Below, piece by piece: positions 23,295 through 31,812 of a stretch of 33,975 nt of DNA; position 1 is the stretch's first letter; every line of letters begins with the position of its first letter. The notes under the pieces were generated by a model. The model ran no database searches, was not told the DNA's origin, and saw nothing but the letters and a program-made list of their open reading frames with translations. The position numbers and the translations under genes are program-made. The DNA is from CAZAYY01 sp964489525 (GTDB lineage: Bacteria > Chloroflexota > Anaerolineae > Anaerolineales > JABWBV01): positions 1 to 33,975 of the forward strand of contig CAZAYY010000035.1 of NCBI GenBank assembly GCA_964489525.1, in the 5' to 3' direction.

Positions 23295-23816
23295 TCAGCC
23301 GGCCTGGACTTTGAGCCGGTCAATTCGTTTTTGCAGATAGGGCGCAAAATGCCCGGCATAGCGTTCCCACAATTCTGGGCGCTTCCAATCATCCCCCGTA
23401 ATTTGCCCCCGGCAGTTGGCCGAACCACAGGCGCAGACAAATTCATCATAGGGGGTGCCATCGCTGGTGGCGTAGTCAAAACAAACTTCATCCCCCGGCG
23501 CAATCGGGCGGCGGGCCACAAGCACAATCTGGCCTTCCAACCAGGCATTCGGGTCACATGAATGGTTGCCAAAATCGGAGGGTTCATCCGGGGTGAGTGA
23601 GGTTAAATAGGCATTCTCCTCCACCTGGACAGTGTGCCGCTGGTATTCATCAGGCATGCGCAGCAGTTCATCCAGCGTCACAATGCGCCCACTCCACACC
23701 GAAATCAGTTCTCCTTCATCAATCGGCGCTGTGCAAAAAAGGGCATACCCGGCATGTTCATCCCGGTAGCGGACTTCAATTTTGGGGTTCAGGTATGAGT
23801 TTTGGTTGGTGAACAT
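23295..23816 (-). CDS. SET-domain protein (putative protein lysine methyltransferase)
   Basis: A 173-residue SET-domain protein, a fold best known from eukaryotic lysine methyltransferases but present in scattered bacteria. The pseudoknot signature NHSCDPNA (residues 84-91) and the catalytic tyrosine segment CFDYATSDG (Tyr115) are present. A post-SET cysteine group CACGSANCRG (Cys128, 130, 135) would bind Zn with the Cys of NHSC. The start is ATG 23816-23814 because GGAGG sits 5 nt upstream on this strand; a TTG 27 bp earlier is open but unsupported. It is the only - strand gene of the window and is divergent from 24059. Substrate unknown. Confidence 0.85.
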   Translation of the reverse strand: MFTNQNSYLNPKIEVRYRDEHAGYALFCTAPIDEGELISVWSGRIVTLDELLRMPDEYQRHTVQVEENAYLTSLTPDEPSDFGNHSCDPNAWLEGQIVLVARRPIAPGDEVCFDYATSDGTPYDEFVCACGSANCRGQITGDDWKRPELWERYAGHFAPYLQKRIDRLKVQAG

Positions 23817-23930
23817 TTTTCCTCCGGTAAATATTTTTTGCAAGGCGCACAGGTGCGCGGGTGAATTATAACGCTATTTTATAACTACTCTCCATGTAAC
23901 CCAAACTCTCCCCTGCGGAACACGCAACAA

Positions 23931-23970
23931 TTAAGGACCCTAGCCCCCCCGGCATCATTTTGGTCCCTAA
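23931..23970. promoter_or_regulatory. Spaced inverted repeat in divergent intergenic region
   Basis: TTAAGGACC (23931-23939) and GGTCCCTAA (23962-23970) form arms with one mismatch and centres 31 bp apart (three helical turns). It lies in the 242-bp gap between the SET-domain and dehydrogenase genes and could bind a dimer pair. Weak evidence. Confidence 0.3.
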
Positions 23971-23990
23971 AAACCCCTCCCTTGAAAGGG

Positions 23991-23996
23991 TATAAT
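23991..23996 (+). promoter_or_regulatory. Predicted -10 box of the dehydrogenase gene
   Basis: A perfect TATAAT lies 63 bp before the ATG at 24059 and immediately follows the inverted repeat CCCTT-GA-AAGGG (23979-23990). No good -35 is seen at 17 bp, so an activator may be needed. The transcript would carry an imperfect hairpin, TTCCCCGGT/ACCCGGGAA, about 24004-24026. Confidence 0.45.
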
Positions 23997-24058
23997 AGCC
24001 AGGAGTTCCCCGGTCATCACCCGGGAAAAACAGCATAAATTCACCTGGAGATAAACCT

Positions 24059-25225
24059 ATGCGCTACCATTACGCAATTCTGGGCGCTGGTCGGCAGGGC
24101 ACTGCCGCAGCCTACGACCTGGCCCGATTTGGCGATGCAGCCAAAATCACCCTGGCAGATATGTCGCTGGAAACAGCCCAAAAAGCGGCGGCGCGGGTCA
24201 ACAGCCTGGCCGGGCGCGATGTCGCAGTGGGCATCCAGCTCAATGTGGCCGACCTGCAAGCCCTGGAACAGGCTCTAACGGGTGTGGACTGCGCCCTCAG
24301 CGCCGTGCCTTACTACTTCAACCTGGATATTACCAAAACCGCCATTAAAACAGGTACCCACCTGTGCGACATGGGCGGCAACACCGATGTGGTGTTTGCC
24401 CAACTCGCCCTGGATGCCGAGGCAAAGGCCAGGGGCATCAGCATCGTCCCGGACTGCGGTATGGGCCCGGGGCTGATCAACACCATCGGCGCCTACGTCA
24501 TCGAACAATTCGACGAGCCGCTAGAAGTTCTGATTTACGATGGCGGCCTGCCGCAAACCCCGCGCCCACCCTGGAACTACGAAATGCTTTTTCACATCAA
24601 CGGCCTGACCAACGAGTATTACGGCACCACCGCTTTTCTAGAAAACTATGAAATCGCTTATGTAGAAGGCATGACCGGGCACGAGTTGATTGAGATTCCC
24701 CCGTTCGGGAAGCTCGAAGCCTTTATCACCACCGGCGGCACATCCACTGCCCCCTGGACCTGGCAAGGCAAGGTCAAAACCTATCGCAACAAAACCCTGC
24801 GCTACCCCGGGCATTTTGCCTGGTTCGAAGGGTTCAAAACCCTGGGGCTGTTCGAAGAAACCCCCATCGAGGTGAACGGCCAGCAAATCATCCCACGCCA
24901 GGTTTACCATGCCCTGCTTGCGCCGCGCATTGCCAGCCCAGAGCCGCGCGATGTCTGCGTGATGCGCATCATCGGCACAGGTGTCAAAAACGGCAAACAT
25001 GGCCGGGTAACCGTGGATTTGGTGGATTATTACGATGAAGCCACCGGTTTTCTCGCCATGGAGCGCCTGACTGGCTGGCACTGCGCCATTATGATGGCCT
25101 TCCAGACCTCTGGCGTGGTCGTGCCAGGAGGCGTGCCGATGGAAACGGCCGTACCGCCTGCGCTCTTTATGGCCGAACTGCCCCGGCGTGGAATCCATTT
25201 TACCGTCCGGTTTGAAAACGATTAA
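24059..25225 (+). CDS. Saccharopine/lysine 6-dehydrogenase-like oxidoreductase
   Basis: NAD(P)-dependent enzyme of the saccharopine dehydrogenase superfamily, 388 residues. The Rossmann motif is ILGAGRQGTAAAYDLA (Gly9, 11, 14) with the acidic LADMS after strand 2. CALSAVPYYFN, HLCDMGGNTDVV and the segment PDCGMGPGLINTIGAYV match the family's substrate-side core. Similar single-domain proteins act as lysine 6-dehydrogenase or as carboxynorspermidine-type enzymes; the precise substrate cannot be set. Possible start with a GGAG at about 8 nt (CTGGAGATAAACCT). The end overlaps the extended frame of the next gene by up to 38 bp. Confidence 0.82.
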   Translation: MRYHYAILGAGRQGTAAAYDLARFGDAAKITLADMSLETAQKAAARVNSLAGRDVAVGIQLNVADLQALEQALTGVDCALSAVPYYFNLDITKTAIKTGTHLCDMGGNTDVVFAQLALDAEAKARGISIVPDCGMGPGLINTIGAYVIEQFDEPLEVLIYDGGLPQTPRPPWNYEMLFHINGLTNEYYGTTAFLENYEIAYVEGMTGHELIEIPPFGKLEAFITTGGTSTAPWTWQGKVKTYRNKTLRYPGHFAWFEGFKTLGLFEETPIEVNGQQIIPRQVYHALLAPRIASPEPRDVCVMRIIGTGVKNGKHGRVTVDLVDYYDEATGFLAMERLTGWHCAIMMAFQTSGVVVPGGVPMETAVPPALFMAELPRRGIHFTVRFEND

Positions 25226-26885
25226 ACTCCCGGTGCACCTAAAATACCCCATTGCAGCCCTACTGGTGGGATTATTGCTGCTGGTGGGGGGCTGCCTACC
25301 TGCTGAACCTGCCCGGGGCGAGGAGTTTCTTGCCCTTACCACCGGGCCAGACACGCTGTTGGCCGCTCCCTCCCCTACCCCCACACCAGAATCCTTGCTT
25401 CCCACCGCGCCGGCTGCGCTTATACAGCCCAGCCCCCCTGTGGTCGAAGAAGCCCGGCCAACCCCCACACCGGAGGCTTCTCTGCTGCCCCAGGCTTCCC
25501 CTGCCCCTCTGCAAACTGCCACCCCTGCCCAACCCGCACCGGAGCTCACCTACTACACCGTCCAACCTGGCGATACCCTGGCCGCCATCCGCCGCCGCTT
25601 CGGCGGTGCGGAAATCCTGGCAAGCTGCCCGCAGGCCGGGCCGGGCTGTGGCCAAAGCCTGGGCGCAGCCCCACAGGCTGGGGCCGGGCTGTTAGCCCCT
25701 GGCCAGATGTTGGTGCTGGCTGTGCCGCCTTCCGGGGTATATATGCCCTGGCTGCTGCCCGACAGCGAAGTAGTCTACTCGCCCGGTACAGCCGCATTCG
25801 ACACGCTGGAATATGTGGCGCGAGCCGGTGGATTTATGCAATCCTATGAGCAGTACTTAATGCTCACCGGGCCTTCGACCGGCGCAGAAATTATCCAACG
25901 GGTGGCGGTTGAAAACTCCATCAACCCGCGCCTGCTGCTGGCGCTGCTGGAATTTCAATGCCAGTGCATCCGGGGTCATGCTGAAGACAGCCAGCCAGCA
26001 TTGGGCACAACGCCCGTTCCCTTCCTCAAAGCCTATTCCCACCACCGGGCCGACCTTTATGGCCAGCTCACCTGGGCGGTCATGCGCCTTTCGGAGGGCT
26101 ATTATGGCTGGCGGGAAGGAACACTCACCTCCATCCAATTTTCGGATGGTACGATTATCGACGTGGAACCAACCCTGAATGCAGGCACAGTGGCGCTGAT
26201 GCACCTTTTTGCCAACCTGTATCCTCCCGAAACCTGGCAGCAAGCCCTGGACCCCCAAAACGGGTTTCCTGCGGTGTATACAGAAATGTTTGGCAGCCCC
26301 TGGGCGCTGGCCGTGCCGCTGTTTGCCGGAGATGTGCAGCAGCCGCCGCTGCAGCTTCCATTTGAGCCGGGTAAGGTTTGGGGCTTTACCGGCGGCCCTC
26401 ATCCGGCCTGGGAAGGCAGCGGCCCGTTGGCTGCACTGGATTTTGCCCCCCCAGCCGAAACCGATGGCTGTTTTGAATCGCCCGAGTGGGTGGTGGCAAT
26501 GGCTGATGGCGTGGTGGTGCGCTCTGAGTACGGCGTGGTTGTCCAGGACCTGGACGGCGACGGCCTGGAACACACGGGCTGGAATCTCGTTTACCTGCAC
26601 CTCGACCGTTATACAATGGCTGCCCTGGGAACCGAGCTTAAAACCGGTGACCGGATTGGGCACCCTTCTTGTGATGGCGGGCGCAGCACCGGCACTCACC
26701 TGCATATTGCCCGTAAGTATAACGGGGAGTGGATCGCTGCTGATGGCCCCTTGCCTTTGAACTTGAGCGGCTGGGTGGCTCATGATGGACCCCAAGCCTA
26801 CCTCGGCACCCTGGAAAAAAATGGACAGGTTGTGACCGCCTGCGTTTGCAGCGGCAGGGATTCGCTTATTGGATGGGACCGCTAA
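25188..26885 (+). CDS. LysM + M23A (beta-lytic/LasA-type) peptidase lipoprotein, copy 1
   Basis: Secreted lipoprotein predicted to bind and cut cell-wall peptide. A signal peptide ends with lipobox LVGGC (about residues 33-37), then a Pro/Thr-rich linker, a LysM domain (YTVQPGDTLAAIRRRFGG), a central domain of unknown type (about residues 190-385), and a C-terminal M23 domain. The Zn and catalytic residues follow the LasA spacing, with His405-x12-Asp418, YLHLD (His471) and STGTHLH (His504, His506), so the domain looks active. The start is uncertain: GTG 25188 overlaps the previous gene, and TTG 25212 or GTG 25233 would also leave the signal peptide. Paralogous to the next gene. Confidence 0.83.
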   Translation: MESILPSGLKTIKLPVHLKYPIAALLVGLLLLVGGCLPAEPARGEEFLALTTGPDTLLAAPSPTPTPESLLPTAPAALIQPSPPVVEEARPTPTPEASLLPQASPAPLQTATPAQPAPELTYYTVQPGDTLAAIRRRFGGAEILASCPQAGPGCGQSLGAAPQAGAGLLAPGQMLVLAVPPSGVYMPWLLPDSEVVYSPGTAAFDTLEYVARAGGFMQSYEQYLMLTGPSTGAEIIQRVAVENSINPRLLLALLEFQCQCIRGHAEDSQPALGTTPVPFLKAYSHHRADLYGQLTWAVMRLSEGYYGWREGTLTSIQFSDGTIIDVEPTLNAGTVALMHLFANLYPPETWQQALDPQNGFPAVYTEMFGSPWALAVPLFAGDVQQPPLQLPFEPGKVWGFTGGPHPAWEGSGPLAALDFAPPAETDGCFESPEWVVAMADGVVVRSEYGVVVQDLDGDGLEHTGWNLVYLHLDRYTMAALGTELKTGDRIGHPSCDGGRSTGTHLHIARKYNGEWIAADGPLPLNLSGWVAHDGPQAYLGTLEKNGQVVTACVCSGRDSLIGWDR

Positions 26886-26887
26886 AG

Positions 26888-28387
26888 ATGAGGTACGCAA
26901 TTTGGTTCTGGTTACTCCTGTTAACCCTGGCAGGGCTGTCTGGCTGCCAGACCAGCCCCACCGTGCAGCAGGTTTCCGCTGCCAACCTGAACCTGCCTGC
27001 AGAAACCCTGGTTTCCAACGAGGCAGACATGCCCAGCGTGCCCCCCAGCGAAACACCCCGCCCTCTCTATCGTCCGGGGGAATTGGTGGATTACACCGCC
27101 CAACCCGGCGACACCCTGCCCGCTCTGGCTTTACGCTTTAACACCAGCGTAGTTGAAATTTTGGAAGCCAATTCGTTTATTCCGGCCGATGCATCCACCA
27201 TGCCACCGGGCATGCCGATGAAAATCCCCATTTATTACCTGCCTTTTTGGGGTACACAATTTAAAATGATTCCAGACAGCCATTTCGTTAATGGCCCGGC
27301 GGTGATTGGGTTTGATACGGCTGCTTTTGTGGCGTCCCAACCCGGTTGGTTGGGTTCGTATACGGTCTTCGCGGCGCGCCAGGCCCGTTCGGGGGCGAAC
27401 CTGGTGGAGTACGTGGCGACTAATTTTTCGGTCAGTCCCCGCCTGCTGCTAGCTTTGCTGGAATACCAGGCGGGTGCGCTCTCTAACCCCGTCCCTCCGC
27501 CTGAGCTGGATGGCGCTCTATTGGGGTTTGAGGGGCAAACCCGGGCCGGGCTGTACTTGCAGCTTACTGCGGCTGCCAATGCACTTAACAACGGGTTTTA
27601 CCGCTGGCGCAGCGGCGAGCTGCTGGAATTTGAGCTGCCCAATGGCCGCCTGGAGCGCCCAGACCCCTGGCAAAACGCGGCTACGGTGGGCTTGCAATAT
27701 TATTTTCTAAACTTACTGCCTCTCGATGCATATTATGCCGCGATTTCACCCGATGGCTTTGCCGCCACGTACCAACGCTTGTTTGGGGACGCCTGGCAGG
27801 ACGAACAGCCCCACATTCCGGGCTCGCTGCGCCAGCCGTATTTTTTGCTGCCGTTTGAACCGGGGCGCAGTTGGGCTTATACCGGCGGGCCGCACACCGG
27901 CTGGGGCAGCGGCGCACCTTTGGCGGGAATTGACTTTGCCCCACCCAGCGTGGCCGGGGGCTGCATTCCATCCCAGGAATGGGCAACAGCAGTTGCCGAT
28001 GGGGTGGTCGTGCGAACAGATGAAGGCGTGGCCATTTTAGACCTCGACCAGGATGGCGATGAACGCACGGGTTGGGTGCTGCTGTACCTGCACCTGGCCA
28101 CTGAAGGCAAGGCTCAAACAGGGGATGCACTCCTGGCCGGGCAGCCCATTGGTCACCCATCTTGCGAGGGGGGCACATCCACCGGCACCCACATCCATAT
28201 TGCTCGCAAATATAACGGGGAGTGGATGCTGGCAGACAGCACTGTACCCTTCGATCTGGAAGGCTGGGTAACAAAAAATGGCAGCGCAGCCTACCAGGGC
28301 ACCCTGGTCCGCTTTTCAAAAACTGTGGTCGCCTGTGAATGTGCCAATGCTGCCAGCCAGGTACAGCGGGAAAAGCCGGAACCATGA
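26888..28387 (+). CDS. LysM + M23A (beta-lytic/LasA-type) peptidase lipoprotein, copy 2
   Basis: A 499-residue paralogue of the preceding protein with the same plan: signal peptide and lipobox (LAGLSGCQ), LysM (YTAQPGDTLPALALRFNTSVVEILEAN), central domain, M23A domain. Metal and catalytic positions are His336-x12-Asp349, YLHL (His402) and STGTHIH (His435, His437), all kept. Its LysM is closer to the standard form than that of copy 1. The ATG at 26888 is 2 bp after the previous stop and yields a clean signal peptide. Its stop overlaps the next ATG (ATGA at 28384-28387). The pair probably arose by tandem duplication and has since diverged considerably. Confidence 0.84.
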   Translation: MRYAIWFWLLLLTLAGLSGCQTSPTVQQVSAANLNLPAETLVSNEADMPSVPPSETPRPLYRPGELVDYTAQPGDTLPALALRFNTSVVEILEANSFIPADASTMPPGMPMKIPIYYLPFWGTQFKMIPDSHFVNGPAVIGFDTAAFVASQPGWLGSYTVFAARQARSGANLVEYVATNFSVSPRLLLALLEYQAGALSNPVPPPELDGALLGFEGQTRAGLYLQLTAAANALNNGFYRWRSGELLEFELPNGRLERPDPWQNAATVGLQYYFLNLLPLDAYYAAISPDGFAATYQRLFGDAWQDEQPHIPGSLRQPYFLLPFEPGRSWAYTGGPHTGWGSGAPLAGIDFAPPSVAGGCIPSQEWATAVADGVVVRTDEGVAILDLDQDGDERTGWVLLYLHLATEGKAQTGDALLAGQPIGHPSCEGGTSTGTHIHIARKYNGEWMLADSTVPFDLEGWVTKNGSAAYQGTLVRFSKTVVACECANAASQVQREKPEP

Positions 28388-31035
28388 TGAAAGTTCTCTC
28401 CCTGCTTTTGCGCCATGGCTCTTTATGGTGGGTAGGGGCAGCGCTATTTATATTTACCGCGATGGGGTTTTCGCGCTCTGGCAATCCTGTTCAGGCTGCG
28501 AGCCCGCAGGCTGCGAACACCGGCCAGGCGGTGCTGGTGTGCAAATTCGAGACCATTCAACCTGCAACGGCAGCAAGCGGGGGAACCCTGCCCGGGCTGG
28601 GCCAACCGCAAGTGATCTATACCGCCGCACAACCAGTTTACCTGTCAGAATTCACGCCAGATGGTCGCCTCTTAACTCTGCAAGACATCCCCGGCAATTT
28701 GCAGCAGGTGGGGCTGTTAGCGATCCCCGGCGGCCAATTCACCCCCCTGGCCGAACGGCGCTACTCTGGCAGCCTACCGCGCTGGGATGCCACCCGGGGT
28801 GCACCCATTTACCTGGACTGGCAGTACAGCGACTCGCAAACATACCTGGCAACCTATACCCTGCGCAGCCCTTCCCAGGTGCTGGTGCAAAACGCCTCGC
28901 TTTCATTTGATATCACCCCGAGCGGAGAGGCACTTTACTTCGGTTCCAACCCGGAACAACCAGGCGGTGCAGCGCTGCTGACTACTGGCACACCTCCCCT
29001 TCCAAACCTTATCCCGCGGCTGCCCATCCTGCAAGAACCCGCCAGCGTTGTAACCAACGCCCACCCAGCCTACCAGGGTTGGCCCAGCCAGCCGTTTCAA
29101 ATTGCTCTGCGGCCCGGAACCGGGCAAATGTTGCTTTTTAACCAGCCCAAAACCTTGCTTGCTGACCCTGGCGGCAGCTGCGCCCTGGACCTGGGCAGCC
29201 AACCCGCAGAGAATGGCCCTGCCCCGCTTTGGGCTGTCCAGGCCCGGTGGAGCCTGGATGGGCGCTACCTGGCTGTGATTGCCACATCCACCCTACCTGG
29301 CCAACCCGCCGGATTGGGCGCCGCGCTGCAGTCTACCTCCCTTTTGGTGTTCGATTTCACCCGCCAGACCCGCATGGAGTTCCCACTGGTCCCTGAAGTC
29401 CATGGCACCCGCTATGTCACCGACATGGCCTGGAGCCCAGATGGGCAAAACCTGGCGGTTTTAGGGCTGGTGGGCATCAGTCCCGAAGGCTATGAACAGC
29501 TCGGCTTGTTCCTGGTGGACCCGGAAGCGGGCACCAGCGCCCACGCTGCGCAGGCTGGGATGTTGGGTGGTGGTTTGTGGGGAACCCAGCTTGCCTGGGG
29601 AAAGGCCGGCCTGGCTGCCACCTGCCCACTGCCGGGTGTTGGACGGGTGTGCCTGCTTGAAAACCTGCCCCCCAACCTCTACCCGCCAGCCAGCCTTCCC
29701 GACCAACCCCACCAGCTCCCTGAAACCAGCCGCAGCGCCAGTGCACCCGATTTTGTCGTCCCGACCGATTTGTTCATCGAAGTATATCCACTGACTTCCA
29801 ACGGCAACCGGCGAGAAGATGCCGGGCTGTGTACGCCGCAAAGCACCCAGTGGGGCTGCACCGCTTTTTGTAATGAAACCGGCATGGGCTGCGCCGCACC
29901 CACCAGCAGGGTGGTGCCCTACCCCTACAACCAGAACCCCCTGGATATCCCTTTTGAAGAAGATTACCTGTTGGATGTCGTCCCGCAGGAGATGGGCGAC
30001 TGGTACGACACCGGCGCACTTTATGCGCAGGCTGTGGCCGCCCGCACCTATGCCTTTTATTTCGCTGCGAACCCACCCACCACGCTGGCCTACAACAACT
30101 CCATCAGCTTCCAGGCTTTTATCCCATTAAAATTTGAAGCCATCCGCTATTTTCTCTACCCGAACAATTTTGAAATCTGGGACAACGCCTGCACCGGCGA
30201 CTATGGCGACCTGAACCCAGGCCAGAAAAAAATTTGTGACGCCACTGCCAATGTCACTTACCTGGCCTACAACGGGGCCTCGCCCATTGTGGCCATGTTC
30301 GCTGCCGATGCCTACGCCCGGACCATTGACAACGGCACCACACCCTACCTGCGCGGTGTGCCCGACCCGATCAGCACCGCCTGTGATGCCCGCGACCTCG
30401 GCCACTACCGCGGCATGAGCCAGTACGGCGCCGGGCGCTGGATTCGGGCACACGAATGCTCGTACAGTGGGGCATCTATTTATGGCGACAACCCACCCGG
30501 CGAACCCTGGCCGGTGCGCTTCAGCCCCGCCCACACGCTGACCCATTACTACACCAGTGTCCACCTGTACAACGAATTTCAAGAACGCCTGACCCCCAAC
30601 CTGCGCTGGCTGCTGTTGGATGCCAGTTGGGGTGCGGCTGGCGGCTCGATGCTCACCTTATTCCGCGAAGTCCCTTACCGCGCCGTGCTGCAAATTCAAA
30701 ATAGTGGAACCGCTTCCTGGCCAGCCCGTTCTGGGGAAGGCCAGGTAGCTTTGCTGCAGCGCTGGGTGACCACCCATAACGTTTTTTATCACATTGTGCC
30801 GCTGCCCGGCCCTCTTGAACCCGGCCAAACCCTCTTTTTTGAAATTGATTTCCCCACCAAATTCCTGCCCCCTGGGGATTACGAGGTAACGTTTGACATG
30901 GGACTGCTCACCAGCGGCGGATGGCAGCACTTTGGCGACCAACCTGCCCTGGATTACGACGGGTTTGAATACCTCATGCCAGCTATCATCCTCGACGCCC
31001 CATACAGAAGCTTCTTGCCCCTGGTGGGGCGCTAG
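28384..31035 (+). CDS. Secreted SpoIID/LytB-domain protein with N-terminal beta-propeller-like region
   Basis: An 883-residue exported protein. N-terminal hydrophobic signal segment (residues about 12-30). Residues about 60-440 have repeated WSPDG/WSLDG-like blades (ARWSLDGRYLAVIA, MAWSPDGQNLAVLG) typical of TolB/WD-type propellers. The SpoIID domain follows at about 520-710: IPFEEDYLLDVVPQEM with ALYAQAVAARTYAFY, and GHYRGMSQYGA near residue 672. SpoIID-type proteins degrade or remodel peptidoglycan glycan strands. The C-terminus (about 755-870) is Ig-like, with NSGTASWPARSG and LEPGQTLFFEIDFPTK. Two Cys-rich stretches (about 480-510) suggest disulfides. It is translationally coupled to the M23A genes, pointing to a joint wall-remodelling function. 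Confidence 0.83.
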   Translation: MMKVLSLLLRHGSLWWVGAALFIFTAMGFSRSGNPVQAASPQAANTGQAVLVCKFETIQPATAASGGTLPGLGQPQVIYTAAQPVYLSEFTPDGRLLTLQDIPGNLQQVGLLAIPGGQFTPLAERRYSGSLPRWDATRGAPIYLDWQYSDSQTYLATYTLRSPSQVLVQNASLSFDITPSGEALYFGSNPEQPGGAALLTTGTPPLPNLIPRLPILQEPASVVTNAHPAYQGWPSQPFQIALRPGTGQMLLFNQPKTLLADPGGSCALDLGSQPAENGPAPLWAVQARWSLDGRYLAVIATSTLPGQPAGLGAALQSTSLLVFDFTRQTRMEFPLVPEVHGTRYVTDMAWSPDGQNLAVLGLVGISPEGYEQLGLFLVDPEAGTSAHAAQAGMLGGGLWGTQLAWGKAGLAATCPLPGVGRVCLLENLPPNLYPPASLPDQPHQLPETSRSASAPDFVVPTDLFIEVYPLTSNGNRREDAGLCTPQSTQWGCTAFCNETGMGCAAPTSRVVPYPYNQNPLDIPFEEDYLLDVVPQEMGDWYDTGALYAQAVAARTYAFYFAANPPTTLAYNNSISFQAFIPLKFEAIRYFLYPNNFEIWDNACTGDYGDLNPGQKKICDATANVTYLAYNGASPIVAMFAADAYARTIDNGTTPYLRGVPDPISTACDARDLGHYRGMSQYGAGRWIRAHECSYSGASIYGDNPPGEPWPVRFSPAHTLTHYYTSVHLYNEFQERLTPNLRWLLLDASWGAAGGSMLTLFREVPYRAVLQIQNSGTASWPARSGEGQVALLQRWVTTHNVFYHIVPLPGPLEPGQTLFFEIDFPTKFLPPGDYEVTFDMGLLTSGGWQHFGDQPALDYDGFEYLMPAIILDAPYRSFLPLVGR

Positions 31036-31078
31036 ATCGTTCACTCCGTCCCCATCCTGCTGTAAAGAGGGGAAATCA

Positions 31079-31109
31079 TTGGGTAACCAGCCTGGCAATC
31101 GGATATAAT
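31079..31109 (+). promoter_or_regulatory. Possible promoter for the small protein gene
   Basis: TATAAT (31104-31109) is a perfect -10, with TTGGGT (31079-31084) 19 bp upstream as a weak -35. It lies in the 116-bp gap between the SpoIID-type gene and the small protein gene, so the latter is probably its own transcription unit. Confidence 0.5.
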
Positions 31110-31151
31110 CACCCTGTAAAACTCAAATTTCTAAAGAAAAGGAGTACACCC

Positions 31152-31361
31152 ATGAACGACCTTATTAAACTCGTTGCCGAAAAAGCCAACATTCCTGAAG
31201 CGACTGCAAAAGTCGCCGTGGAAACGGTGGTGAAATTTCTCAAAGAGAAACTGCCCGACCCACTCGCCGATCAGCTCGACAGCATCCTGAGCGGCAAAAT
31301 CAACCCCAACCAACTCGGCGACCTTGCCAAGGGCCTGGGTGGTTTGCTGGGTAAAAAATAG
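31152..31361 (+). CDS. Small helical protein, 69 residues, unknown function
   Basis: A 69-residue, largely helical protein: MNDLIKLVAEKANIPEATAK, then a helix AVETVVKFLKEKLPDPLADQLDSILSG and a Gly-rich end (GLGGLLGKK). The pattern of a short N-terminal helix pair with an LP-x-P-x-A-x-QLD segment resembles small DUF937/DUF2267-like proteins, but I do not assign a family. AAAGGAG lies at normal spacing before the ATG, and a strong terminator follows, so it is an independently expressed gene. No signal peptide. Confidence 0.75.
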   Translation: MNDLIKLVAEKANIPEATAKVAVETVVKFLKEKLPDPLADQLDSILSGKINPNQLGDLAKGLGGLLGKK

Positions 31362-31380
31362 CCACTTCTGCATTCAAACA

Positions 31381-31410
31381 AAAAAAGCCGCCATAAAGGC
31401 GGCTTTTTTT
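31381..31410 (+). terminator. Strong intrinsic terminator
   Basis: AAAAAAGCCGCC (31381-31392), loop ATAAA, GGCGGCTTTTTT (31398-31409) plus one more T. The A-tract/T-tract symmetry makes it functional in both directions. It ends the small protein gene transcript. Confidence 0.93.
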
Positions 31411-31451
31411 GTTCCAGACCGGGAAAAATTACACCATGTCCTTAAAGCAAA

Positions 31452-31486
31452 AGCCGTCCGAGGGGATAGTCACCCGCGGCACGGCT
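31452..31486. other. GC-rich 12-bp hairpin in gene-free region
   Basis: AGCCGT-CCG-(a)-GGG pairs with CCC-(g)-CGG-(c)-ACGGCT around loop gatagtca. It lies inside a 32-codon frame (31436-31534) that has no good ribosome-binding site. Read on the - strand the hairpin is followed by TTTTGCTTT. Function unknown: a small RNA, a terminator remnant or a decayed element are all possible. The rest of 31411-31630 holds nothing else I can support. Confidence 0.4.
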
Positions 31487-31632
31487 CTTAGGGGAGGAGG
31501 ATGTAGCGTAAATATATCTTTTTCAATTAAATAGGGGATGAAGGTAGGTTAAGGAAGTAATGAGAGTACCTGGGGGGTGTCTTTTGGAGGGAACGCTTCT
31601 CCCGCATGTCGTTTTGAAGGAGCATGGCGACT

Positions 31633-31675
31633 GAAGCAATCTTGGCCTGTTTTGCCGATGTAAGGAGATTGCTTC
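31633..31675. repeat. Degenerate interspersed-repeat-like inverted repeat (GAAGCAATCT...AGATTGCTTC)
   Basis: GAAGCAATCT (31633-31642) and AGATTGCTTC (31666-31675) are perfect 10-bp inverted arms. Downstream, read on the - strand, comes TTTGCGAGGGCAGCGAAGC, which resembles the widespread intergenic repeat whose typical text is TTGCGAGCGAAGCGAAGC. This suggests a decayed dispersed repeat of about 31600-31700. The small open frame over it (31624-31854) is not a gene. Confidence 0.55.
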
Positions 31676-31758
31676 GCTGCCCTCGCAAAGACGTGCTTGG
31701 GGCGCCTGTCGGAGCGCCAAGGGCACAGGCCGGGCGGACGCCATCTGGCCCTACCGCT

Positions 31759-31792
31759 GCAAAAGGCGGGGGTTTTCAGCCCCCCATTTTGC
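31759..31792. terminator. Hairpin upstream of the hyp operon promoter
   Basis: GCAAAA (31759-31764) and GGGGG (31768-31772) pair with CCCCC (31780-31785 region) and TTTTGC (31787-31792), giving a symmetrical A/T-flanked GC stem. It may insulate the hyp promoter from upstream transcription. Confidence 0.5.
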
Positions 31793-31812
31793 CAATTTGT
31801 CACCCACATTCC

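Noticed and set aside
31452..31500. Group II intron domain V (AGCCG...CGGCT followed by purine-rich AGGGGAGGAGG)
   Set aside because: The loop is not a GNRA tetraloop, the bottom helix has an extra bulge, and no domain VI or intron-encoded protein is nearby.
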